Origin: CAZOEL01 sp964578835
GTDB taxonomy: Bacteria > Desulfobacterota > Syntrophobacteria > Syntrophobacterales > Syntrophobacteraceae
NCBI GenBank assembly: GCA_964578835.1
Contig: CAZOEL010000146.1
Location: 1 to 7,578 of the forward strand
Reading direction: 5' to 3'
DNA length: 7,578 nucleotides
How positions within the stretch are numbered: the stretch's first letter is position 1; each line of letters opens with the position of its first letter. Below the pieces are notes generated by a model. That model was not told the DNA's origin and made no database searches. It saw nothing but the letters and a program-made list of their open reading frames with translations. The position numbers and the translations under genes are program-made. Below, one piece after another: positions 1 through 5,636 of the stretch.

Positions 1-533
1 CTTCAACCCTCCTGACTTGAGCGCTGTCCAGCGCACACTATGACCTCTGCTGACTTCTGCCCAATCGCTTCAGGATCTGCCCCATGAAGCGCTCCCTTGT
101 GCTGACCCGCTACCCCGTCCTGTCTGGCTCCCATTGGTTCGTGACTCGATACCGGGCGCAGCCCTTCTCGCCGGGACTTGGTCAGCCGGTGGCCCCAGCC
201 GGCACTTTCACCGGACGGCTCACGCGTCGGCACGCAAAAGCCAGGTTGGGCAGATCTCCTAAGGATAAGAACGTGAACTTTTGCAACACAACCGCAGCAT
301 TTACCGTATCTCCTGAACCCGGGGCTTTGTCATGTCGTGCTAACTTGCCCGGAGACTCGGCCTTGTATGCTATTTCTGTTCGTCGGCTCATCGCTTTGCG
401 CTCCGGCTTCCTTCGGACGCTCCCTCGCGGTTCCGCCCTTGCCTTCGGCTAGTACTTGTGCAAATGTCTGAAAGGGCACTTGCAGGATTCACATACAGGG
501 GACTTCACCCCATGAGCTCACGCCCATGCCGGG
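1..533. other. GC-rich module of unknown function with one doubtful ORF (84-452, +)
   Basis: No recognisable protein domain is found here. One open frame runs on the plus strand from ATG 84 to 452 (122 codons), with an AGGA about nine bases upstream. Its product is rich in Arg, Pro, Ser and Leu and has low-complexity features typical of a spurious translation of GC-rich DNA; an antisense frame is also open at 3-233. The module ends with a short hairpin, CGCCC-ATGCC-GGGCG at 521-535, which leads straight into the attC-like structure. From memory, similar modules ending in a GCCCATGCCGGGCG motif recur in environmental genomes, but I cannot name a family. It could be a non-coding RNA, a gene cassette body or a decayed gene. 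Confidence 0.3.
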
Positions 534-627
534 CGTACACAACAAAATGCAGCGGACGGGCGGGGAAGCGTGTTGCTGTTTTCTCAAGTCCGTAGCCGTC
601 CGCCGCTGATTTTGGGCGTTGAAAGGA
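534..627 (+). repeat. integron attC-like hairpin
   Basis: An imperfect inverted repeat pairs CAAAATGCAGCGGACGG (543-559) with CCGTCCGCCGCTGATTTTG (596-614). One G in the left arm has no partner, like the extrahelical bases of attC sites, and the right arm carries a further GGC bulge. A variable centre lies between the arms. The outer left box reads ACACAAC (537-543), close to RYYYAAC. The outer right box reads GTTGAAA (618-624) after GGGC, close to GTTRRRY. Architecture and sequence fit a site recombined by an integron integrase as a folded single strand. Neither outer box is a perfect match, and no integron integrase lies in the window. Confidence 0.5.
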
Positions 628-653
628 CACCGTGCAGGTAAATTTATTCTCCT

Positions 654-1378
654 TCAAGGATGGGCAGAAGCACATGAATTTTTCGTCATTTTCAGATAGT
701 CGAAGACCAAGCGGACGTTGCGAGTGAGTTGGCGCATTTTCTGTGCAACGCTGGATACACCTTTGGATTTGATGATTCCAATCGCGAATCTCCTAAGGCG
801 GGTAATATTTTCCGGACCATTGCCGATGCGAATGCGGCTTCGATCTTCATCGTAGTTCCAATCAATGATGTAGTGGCAGCTGTTTTCAATGCTCCCATGG
901 CCTTGATTGGTGGCTAGAACGCTTTGAGCTTGGGCTTCTTCGGGCGATTGGCCGGTGATGCCATAGGAGATCTCACAAGTTGATTTGCCGGTCTTCTTAT
1001 CCATGTAGTGACGTTCGATTACGAATGCTTGCCCAACATGAGGAAAGTTCAGGTAATCGTTGAGCTTAGTGGTGGTCCAGATTTTACGGGTTTCAATCCG
1101 CCCATGATCAGGGGGTGTACTATCAATGAAATCCGGTTCTCCTCGATTCCGGAAGAAGAACTCGATGTCTGCAATGAGTGTCGGCTGGTTTCCTTTAACA
1201 GTGAAGTGATAATGGGCCTTACGTTTCAGGACCAGGTAATCGGCGAATCCTCGCTGGGTTAGAAGGGCATCAGCGGTGATGACTTTGCCTTCGATATCGA
1301 TGGCGTCAAGGAGTGGGATGGCCATCTTGATCTCGTTGGTGCGTTTGATCTCTTCATCACCCTCTTTGGGCAGATTGC
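654..1378 (-). pseudogene. C-terminal half of the DruA-ISAs1 transposase, -1 frame
   Basis: This part continues the upstream gene after a -1 frame change. Reading through the A7 run gives Gln-Lys-Lys-Val-Gly-Asn-Leu-Pro and then an uninterrupted frame to the stop at 654-656. An internal ATG at 1325 opens 223 residues, but the sequence homologous to ISAs1 transposases begins before it. The second catalytic Asp is in VITADALLTQ (about residue 388 of the joined 592-residue protein). The C-terminal motif GPENITRLRRFA holds the likely third acidic residue. KGNQPTL and CHYIIDWNYDEDRSRIR are also typical of the family. All catalytic parts are therefore present across the two frames. Whether the joined protein is made depends on ribosomal slippage; otherwise this is a one-base deletion mutant. 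Confidence 0.75.
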
Positions 1379-1390
1379 CTACTTTTTTTG
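1379..1390 (-). promoter_or_regulatory. slippery heptamer A AAA AAG followed by UAG (possible -1 frameshift site)
   Basis: On the minus strand the zero-frame codons are CAA AAA AAG TAG. The heptamer A AAA AAG is therefore correctly phased as X XXY YYZ for -1 slippage, with a stop codon directly after it. The -1 frame continues into the second half of the transposase. Only a very short hairpin (GGCA-ATC-TGCC) is visible downstream, and no Shine-Dalgarno-like stimulator upstream. ISAs1 transposases are usually encoded in one frame, so a deletion of one A from an original A8 is an equally good explanation. Confidence 0.4.
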
Positions 1391-2431
1391 GGTGTAGCAG
1401 CTCTTGGTCTGATGACCTATGGCGCTCATGATGTGGGTTTGGTAGCCTTGATCATCAATGGCATTGCACATCGTCTTGCCGTCGATTGCAAGACTTTGGT
1501 CTTGTTTGCCGTAGGCTTCGTTCCACTGCTGCAGGGCGGCATCCAGATGCAGGGGATCGACACGGATAAGAATATCTCGGATGACGTACTCGCTTGGGAC
1601 GGCATAGCGGCCCTTTTCACGACGACACCGGAAACGCTCGCGCGCCTTTTGACCAAGACTGTTGGCCCAGTCCGAGATGGCTCGGTATCCGCGCATCCCG
1701 CAAAGGGTTGCCCCGGCTGCAATGGCCAGCACGGTGGAAATTCGATGACGCCGCCCTCGGATGCGGCGGGGGTCGGAGATGTCGGCGAAAAATTGGGGTA
1801 AGGATCGCATTTGCTCAGCCTTTAAAATAATTCTTGTTCCTCCTCTACGATACGGTGCTTCGAGAATGGGGCGAGAGAGTAACGCACGAGCGTTTGACTG
1901 TAAGGGTTTAACGAAAATCATTTTGGGAGACTGGCTCTTAGCGCTGTAGCCTTTGCCGGTACGGCGAAAGCCTCTGGTCTCACCCACATGGAGCCAGTTT
2001 GCTGCCCTATAGATGGCGCCCTGGAAGCGTTGAGGATCCACAAAGGTCTCCAGCAACACTACGGAATGGCCGAAGGTCTTTTGCCAATCTTCGGGAAGTC
2101 TCTTTTGACACAGCGACAAAACACGAGAAGCCAGATTTGGAATGTGCCAGTCGGGAAGAATCAGAAAACGGCTGTTGTTGGCTACCAGTTTCAGGCGATC
2201 ATACTGATGGCGTGAGTCCCAGCCGATCCATTGGTCCCGGGCTGCACACTTCCAGGCTGCGGCGGAGAAGCTCACAAGCGCCACCCATTGGTCTTGCCAC
2301 AGGGCAATGTACCATAAGGTTTCGCTGATCTTGGGCAGACGCCCCAGATAATGATGCGCTTGCATCAGCTCCTGGTAGCGTTGCTCTTCAAACCGCCCAA
2401 CTGGCTCGACATGGACTTCCCTCAAATTCAA
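1379..2431 (-). CDS. DruA-like (DUF4338) domain fused to the N-terminal half of an ISAs1 transposase
   Basis: This 350-residue product joins two domains. Residues about 15-180 match DUF4338, the fold of DruA in the Druantia anti-phage system: HHYLG (26-30), SAAAWK (56-61), GWD (70-72), NNSRFLILP (85-93), NLASRVL, LPEDW, LLETFVD (126-132) and YRAANW (141-146). Residues about 208-350 match the ISAs1 DDE transposase, with the associated N-terminal region (LPQFFADISDPR, then GMRGYRAISDW) and IDGKT (316-320) carrying the first catalytic Asp. The start is TTG at 2431, chosen because GGAGG sits nine bases upstream. The frame stops at TAG 1379-1381 right after an A7 run, and the rest of the transposase continues in the -1 frame. 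Such fusions are known in ISAs1-like transposons as I recall; the role of the DruA-like part is unknown. Confidence 0.82.
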   Translation of the reverse strand: MNLREVHVEPVGRFEEQRYQELMQAHHYLGRLPKISETLWYIALWQDQWVALVSFSAAAWKCAARDQWIGWDSRHQYDRLKLVANNSRFLILPDWHIPNLASRVLSLCQKRLPEDWQKTFGHSVVLLETFVDPQRFQGAIYRAANWLHVGETRGFRRTGKGYSAKSQSPKMIFVKPLQSNARALLSRPILEAPYRRGGTRIILKAEQMRSLPQFFADISDPRRIRGRRHRISTVLAIAAGATLCGMRGYRAISDWANSLGQKARERFRCRREKGRYAVPSEYVIRDILIRVDPLHLDAALQQWNEAYGKQDQSLAIDGKTMCNAIDDQGYQTHIMSAIGHQTKSCYTQKK

Positions 2432-2438
2432 GGCAGAT

Positions 2439-2445
2439 TACCTCC
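2439..2445 (-). promoter_or_regulatory. ribosome binding site that decides the TTG start of the DruA-ISAs1 gene
   Basis: The minus strand reads GGAGGTA nine bases before TTG 2431. No ATG lies at a sensible distance. The homology to DUF4338 begins soon after this TTG, which supports the start. Confidence 0.6.
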
Positions 2446-2586
2446 GGCTCAACTACAGTGAGGCGCTCCTTATACACGGTTGGAGGAAGTTTGACCAGAG
2501 TTGATTGGAAGATGGCGATTTAAATTATGGACTATCCCAGAACAGATTCACCGTGGCCGATCCTTGTCACCTCCTTGCACTGAGGG
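2446..2586. other. intergenic spacer between the ISAs1 element and vapBC
   Basis: There is no gene. The right end of the ISAs1 element must fall in this stretch. A TTGCAC at 2575-2580 resembles a -35 box, but its 22-base distance to the vapB -10 box is too long for a normal sigma-70 promoter. Confidence 0.4.
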
Positions 2587-2633
2587 ATCGATTGTGATAT
2601 CGTATAATAAAATCCCTATCGATGGAGGATATC
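2587..2633 (+). promoter_or_regulatory. vapBC promoter and candidate autoregulatory operators
   Basis: A consensus -10 box TATAAT lies at 2603-2608, 26 bases before the vapB ATG. It is flanked by two copies of one composite motif: ATCGAT-3-GATATC at 2587-2601 and ATCGAT-4-GATATC at 2618-2633. The downstream copy overlaps the GGAGG ribosome binding site (2624-2628). VapB antitoxins commonly bind palindromic repeats over their own promoter, alone or with VapC, so these repeats are good operator candidates. No good -35 box is visible at normal spacing. The operator role is inferred. Confidence 0.5.
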
Positions 2634-2840
2634 ATGAAAGCAGTGACTGTTTCCCCCAAATTTCAGGTCGTGATCCCTCGTGATTTGAGGAAATCAATGG
2701 ATATTCATCCTGGCACGAAGGTCCAGATACTCCAATATGAAAACCGAATTGAGCTCATCCCTCTAAAGAGCCCCAAGAGCCTGCGGGGATTCCTCAAGGG
2801 CATTGATACCAATATAGAGCGGGAGTTGGATCGGGTATGA
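2634..2840 (+). CDS. vapB: VapB-type antitoxin, AbrB/SpoVT (MazE-like) fold
   Basis: The product is a 68-residue DNA-binding antitoxin expected to neutralise the PIN toxin encoded next to it and to repress its own operon. The N-terminal half has the swapped-hairpin AbrB pattern: MKAVTVSPKFQVVIPRDLR, then a hydrophobic PGTKVQIL strand and RIELIPL. The C-terminal tail (about residues 45-68), with SLRGFLKGIDTNIERE, would be the toxin-binding segment. An in-frame ATG at 2622 would add four residues, but GGAGG at 2624-2628 lies inside that extension and five bases before ATG 2634, so the shorter start is right. The stop overlaps the vapC start by four bases (ATGA), which implies translational coupling. 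I am confident of the family; the symbol follows from the partner. Confidence 0.88.
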   Translation: MKAVTVSPKFQVVIPRDLRKSMDIHPGTKVQILQYENRIELIPLKSPKSLRGFLKGIDTNIERELDRV

Positions 2841-3223
2841 ATCTTGTCGATTCCTGTGGGTGGCTCGAGTACTTTGCAGACACATCCTACGCAGACTTCT
2901 ATGCACCTGCCATAGAGGATACAGACTCTCTCATTGTCCCAACCATCTGCATCCTTGAAGTATTCAAACGTGTACTTCAGCAGAGAGGTGAGGATGCTGC
3001 ACTTCAGGTTGTTGCCATAATGCACCAGGGGCAAGTTGTCTCTTTGAGCGAAAGCGTCGCCCTTAGGGCAGCAAAGGTCGGCACAGAACTGAAGATACCC
3101 CTTGCCGACAGTGTCATACTGGCCACTGCTCAAACCTATGGGGCTCTCGTTTGGACACAAGATGCTCACTTCAAAGATATTGAAAACGTGAAATACATAG
3201 AAAAAACATACCCTTTTGCCTAA
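2837..3223 (+). CDS. vapC: VapC-type PIN-domain ribonuclease toxin
   Basis: The product is a 128-residue PIN-domain protein, the usual length for a VapC toxin. VapC enzymes are Mg2+-dependent endoribonucleases that cut tRNA or rRNA and stop growth when freed from the antitoxin. The four acidic positions of the PIN active site are visible: Asp5 in NLVDSCGWLEYF, Glu41 in CILEVFKR, Asp91 in LADSVILATA and Asp109 in WTQDAHF. The frame is intact, so the toxin is probably active. It starts inside the vapB stop codon (ATGA), so its translation should depend on vapB translation. This complete operon lies between two damaged insertion sequences, which fits a stabilising cargo module. The RNA target cannot be read from sequence. 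Confidence 0.9.
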   Translation: MNLVDSCGWLEYFADTSYADFYAPAIEDTDSLIVPTICILEVFKRVLQQRGEDAALQVVAIMHQGQVVSLSESVALRAAKVGTELKIPLADSVILATAQTYGALVWTQDAHFKDIENVKYIEKTYPFA

Positions 3224-3240
3224 CACTTATAAGGTATCCC

Positions 3241-3312
3241 CTTGTCAATAGGAATAGTGTGTCTATTGGCAAGACACTTCCGAACGGGAAAAAGCTTCTT
3301 CTTTCCGTTCGG
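3241..3312 (+). terminator. two tandem hairpins after vapC (possible terminator or RNA-end structure)
   Basis: The first hairpin pairs CTTGTCAATAG (3241-3251) with CTATTGGCAAG (3263-3273), ten of eleven positions as Watson-Crick pairs plus one mismatch or wobble, with an 11-base loop. The second pairs CCGAACGG (3280-3287) with CCGTTCGG (3305-3312), and A/T-rich inner bases extend it. Neither is followed by a run of T, so this is not a textbook intrinsic terminator. The pair lies just after the toxin gene and could stop transcription in either direction or stabilise the vapBC transcript. Confidence 0.4.
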
Positions 3313-3768
3313 CCATTCTGCTCGTTGCTGTCCTTCTGACTTGGTTTCATCAAGGGGTGCAAAGGGAAATCAAATCCTGCACCAAACACTTATTGAGGTT
3401 CGCTTCATCCTTCCCTTCCTGAAGAGAGTTTATGCAAGGGGGCGGTTGCGCCCTCAACGAGAAGAATGCGACCTAGAAGCTATGACGTTCTCCCTTGTGC
3501 CGTCCCAGTCAAGACTCGGGGTGTTATTCTCCCCAGTTAGGTGCGGGCTCGGGTAAGGGGCAGAACCTGAACCAACATCGAGCATGTATTGAAGGAGCAA
3601 GACGGATCGCCAATCAAGGTCAGGGGTTCTCGGGTATCGATCGGGCACATCCTCTCTCCAGCACTTCTTTCGGTGCTAAGGATGATCTAATCCTCATTGA
3701 GGCGAATGCGTGCTCCACTCCCATGTGTCTCCAGTTAGACCGTGGGCTGATCCGTCTCCTCCAACTGT
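3313..3768. other. non-coding stretch, probably the 3' end of the IS110 element plus its flank
   Basis: There is no convincing gene. Short open frames occur on both strands but lack ribosome binding sites, domains or sensible composition. Small hairpins are present, for example GGGCG/CGCCC at 3440-3453 and CCTCATTGAGG-like pairing near 3692-3702. IS110 elements have no classical terminal inverted repeats, so the end of the element cannot be placed by eye. Confidence 0.4.
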
Positions 3769-4592
3769 TCAGTGGCTTAAGAACCTTTCTTGATCGAAAG
3801 CCACCTTGTTTTTGAGCATGTAATAGGCAGATCTCCCGAGCTTATGGGCCAGGATTTTTCTTTTCCGTGTTTTTGGGCAAGCCTGTCGAGGTACTTCTTA
3901 GCCGGTTCGTTTCCCTTGATGAAAAGAACCGATGCTTCACTGAAGGCCCATTTCAGGTGAGCATTGCCGATCTTCTTGCCACTGGTTCCATAGTTTTTGC
4001 CATTGGATTCTTTGGCGCACTTGACCAGGCGAGCATAGGAGGCAAAGTCCTGGACCGATTCGAATCGCTCGATACTCTCTATTTCATAGAGCATTACGAG
4101 AGCGAGGATTCTTCCCACTCCCGGAATGGTTTGAAGCAGATGGTAGAAAAGAGCATTGTGTACATTGGCAGTCTTTACGAGCTCGCGCTCCAGAGGTTCT
4201 ATGATGCGATCATAGGCAGAGATCATCTCGAGATCGACTGCCATGTTCTTCTGCACACTCGGGTCATCGAAGCGCTCTGCTACCCCTTCTCTGTTTTGGG
4301 GCTTGGCGATGCGCCCGAGGGGGTCCGCAAGATTGTACTGACTTCTGGTGTTCTGGATGTGGCCAAAGAGCTCTGCTCGCTTTCTCACCAAATGAGTGCG
4401 CCTCCTCAGGAGATCTCTGGTGGCTCTCATCTTGGCAGGATAGACATAGGCTTGGGCCAATGTACCTCCTCTCAGGAGTACGGCAATCTTGTGGGAGTCG
4501 ATCTTGTCGTATTTCCCTCCATGAATCGCTTTCATGTAGAGGGCATGGCCGAGCACGAAAGGGATTCCTTCCCTTTGACAAAGATCGGCCAC
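3769..4592 (-). pseudogene. IS110-family transposase, C-terminal fragment with a 3' frameshift
   Basis: This fragment continues the N-terminal part at 4803-5006, from which a MITE separates it. It starts with VADLCQREGIPFVLGHALYM and holds the last two acidic residues of the DEDD RuvC-like site in KYDKIDSHK. Two residues seem to be missing there compared with the usual GGKxKNDxID. The C-terminal serine domain is clear: PGVGRILALVMLYEI, then SNGKNYGTSGKKIGNAHLKWAFSEA, in which the Ser is the likely nucleophile. At about 3855-3859 an A run is one base short, so the native frame ends after 271 residues in SIKKGS. Restoring one A gives KILAHKLGRSAYYMLKNK and a stop at 3769-3771, the normal IS110 ending. 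With the N part the repaired protein would have about 342 residues, a normal size. Confidence 0.82.
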
Positions 4593-4806
4593 CTAGTACT
4601 ACTGTGTCACAAAAGCGGCGCGACTCGTCATTCCGGCATGACGCCTCTTCGTCATTCCGGCAGGTTTTAAGCCGGAATCCAGCCACATGGGAGAGCGCCG
4701 GGCTGGATTCCGGCTCAAAAGATTGCCGGAATGACGAGATGAGCTGTGCTCTCAATAGAATCGCATTCCAACAGCATCATGCTGATTTGTGACACAGTAG
4801 CACTAG
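4593..4806. mobile_element. MITE (about 210 bp) inserted in the IS110 transposase
   Basis: Terminal inverted repeats TAGTACTACTGTGTCACAAA (4594-4613) and its near-perfect inverse (4786-4805, one mismatch) bound the element. Both sit in CTAG, so the duplicated target is CTAG or TA, as for IS630/Tc1-like elements. No transposase is encoded, so it must move in trans. Removing 210 bases (4597-4806) restores the IS110 frame exactly. The joined site reads Trp-Tyr-TAG-Val-Ala-Asp, with the amber codon where relatives have Trp, so the empty site also carries a substitution. The interior holds a REP-like nested palindrome. Confidence 0.78.
4626..4736. repeat. REP-like nested palindrome inside the MITE
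   Basis: CGTCATTCCGGCA occurs twice (4626-4638 and 4650-4662). The second copy pairs with TGCCGGAATGACG (4724-4736). Inside it, AGCCGGAATCCAGCC (4670-4684) pairs with GGCTGGATTCCGGCT (4701-4715). The result is a long two-part hairpin of the widespread ATTCCGGC/GCCGGAATCC type of intergenic repeat. The extra left copy suggests that a second repeat unit was lost or that this one was inserted into an older one. Confidence 0.75.
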
Positions 4807-5006
4807 TACCAGGTGAACATGCATTCGGCAGCCACTACGATGTCTTCCCGGAAGGGAGCAATGGCATTGAGGAAAGTCTCGGAATGGGTGTTGAGATTTC
4901 TGTGCAGCACGATCTCACCAGAGCTGTTGAGTATGCACACGTACATTTTCTTGGTGTGCAGATCGATTCCACAGTAATATTGGTGCTGCTTGGTGTAGAA
5001 TTTCAT
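4803..5006 (-). pseudogene. IS110-family transposase, N-terminal fragment
   Basis: The fragment has 67 residues with the start of the RuvC-like DEDD domain: Asp15 in YYCGIDLHTKKMYVCIL and Glu61 in VVAAECMFTWY. IS110 transposases are DEDD/serine recombinases that in studied members use a structured bridge RNA to select donor and target DNA. The frame ends at TAG 4803-4805, inside the CTAG at the MITE border, so the protein stops just where the MITE begins. The ATG at 5004-5006 has GGAGG (5017-5021) ten bases upstream and overlaps the stop of the HTH gene as ATGA, which implies coupled translation. The rest of the protein continues at 4592. Confidence 0.82.
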
Positions 5007-5236
5007 GGCTTTTGCTCCTCCTGTGATGTGGCGGAGAGTTGCTTATCGAGGCAGGAGAGGAAGTTCTCCAGCCACTGAGGAACAGTCTGAGTCCCAATCT
5101 CCCAGCGAGTGACCTGAGAGGGATGCACACCGACCAGGTGAGCAAGCTCTCTACAGTTGAGAAAGTGGCGCTTCCTGAAATTCATGAGCTTGATGCGCCG
5201 ACTCCCCTGTTGCTGTTCTTTCTCAGATGAAGCCAT
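5003..5236 (-). CDS. small XRE-like helix-turn-helix protein coupled to the IS110 transposase
   Basis: The product has 77 residues. A single helix-turn-helix lies at about residues 26-48: CRELAHLVGVHPSQVTRWEIG, with the Q-V-T-R-W-E recognition helix typical of Cro/C1-type regulators. The pattern VPQWLENFL follows. The N-terminus is basic and Gln-rich (SEKEQQQGSRRIK). ATG 5236 is preferred because AAAGGAGGAG (5243-5252) then lies at normal spacing; ATG 5242 in the same frame is too close. The stop overlaps the transposase ATG by four bases. No enzymatic domain is visible. A role as repressor of the element is likely from the family and the context. It could instead be a transposition cofactor. 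Confidence 0.72.
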   Translation of the reverse strand: MASSEKEQQQGSRRIKLMNFRKRHFLNCRELAHLVGVHPSQVTRWEIGTQTVPQWLENFLSCLDKQLSATSQEEQKP

Positions 5237-5286
5237 GATCATCTCCTCCTTTATGGATGCTCTGTGGAAGGTAGTAGAATACCCAG

Positions 5287-5303
5287 GATTGCGTTACGCA
5301 ATC
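5287..5303. promoter_or_regulatory. 17-bp palindrome upstream of the HTH-IS110 operon, candidate operator
   Basis: GATTGCGTTACGCAATC is a perfect inverted repeat with arms of seven bases around TTA. It lies 51 bases upstream of the HTH start codon. Size and symmetry fit a Cro/C1-type dimer site, so autoregulation by the HTH protein is plausible. No clear -35/-10 pair could be placed around it. Confidence 0.4.
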
Positions 5304-5550
5304 ATGCCACAATTTAAGCTCATTATCCAGAGCTCAGATTCGTCTTGGCAGGAATTGTTCTGGCCAGAACCGATAAATACTCTCAGAGCAGGCACACCGC
5401 AGTGGGTATGAATAGCTCCCATGTGGTTCCTTCATCAGGAGGCCTTACACAGTATCAAGGTCATGCACGTGGACACAAAACCGCGCCGGGCTTATTTTTT
5501 GGCGTCTCTTGTAGTTCCTTGGCGGCGTGGTTTCGTGCCGGTGATGACCG
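5304..5550. other. non-coding stretch, probable left end of the IS110 element plus flank
   Basis: There is no gene. The upstream non-coding end of an IS110-group element is where a bridge RNA would be encoded, but I could not identify its guide loops by eye. A perfect small hairpin GCCGGT-GATG-ACCGGC at 5537-5552 lies next to the attC-like half-site. GC content rises sharply from about 5480 on, which suggests a junction between DNAs of different origin. Confidence 0.35.
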
Positions 5551-5600
5551 GCGTTCACACGGACTCGCTTCGCTCGCCGGTGAACTTTGCGTTGGGGTGC
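5551..5600 (+). repeat. partial attC-like hairpin
   Basis: GTTCAC (5553-5558) pairs with GTGAAC (5580-5585) and CGG (5560-5562) with CCG (5577-5579). A5559 in the left arm is left unpaired, as with attC extrahelical bases. The right arm is followed by TTTGCGTTGGGG (5585-5596), whose GTTGGGG is close to the GTTRRRY box. A matching left outer box (RYYYAAC) is absent, so this would be a truncated or eroded site. Confidence 0.35.
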
Positions 5601-5636
5601 GAATAAGATGCTCAGAACCACGGAGATTAAATACTC

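Larger units (their letters stand above)
654..2445 (-). mobile_element. ISAs1-family insertion sequence with DruA-like domain (termini not resolved)
   Basis: The element is defined by its transposase, encoded on the minus strand in two frames. I searched both flanks for terminal inverted repeats. The left flank reads GTGCAGGTAAATTTATTC at 632-649. A weakly similar GAAGTTTGACCAG lies near 2485-2500 in opposite orientation, but no matching direct duplication of 8-10 bases is visible, so the ends remain uncertain. The left end lies only a few bases beyond the attC-like site, which suggests insertion beside or within an integron-type cassette. Confidence 0.7.

Noticed and set aside
626..2500. CAGGTAAATTTATTC (left) and GAAGTTTGACCAG (right) as terminal repeats of the ISAs1 element
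   Set aside because: Similarity is weak, needs a gap, and the flanks show no direct duplication of 8-10 bases.
2575..2608. TTGCAC as the -35 box of the vapBC promoter
   Set aside because: The spacer to TATAAT is 22 bases, well beyond the usual 16-18.
2705..3226. Minus-strand open frame of 173 codons opposite vapBC
   Set aside because: The plus strand encodes well-defined VapB and VapC with coupled starts; the antisense product has no recognisable feature.
3867..4670. Long plus-strand open frame of 267 codons
   Set aside because: It is the antisense shadow of the IS110 transposase, whose minus-strand product has clear family motifs.
4626..4736. CRISPR-like array from the repeated CGTCATTCCGGC units
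   Set aside because: There are only two direct copies with a very short gap, and the units form a nested palindrome as in REP elements. No cas gene is present.
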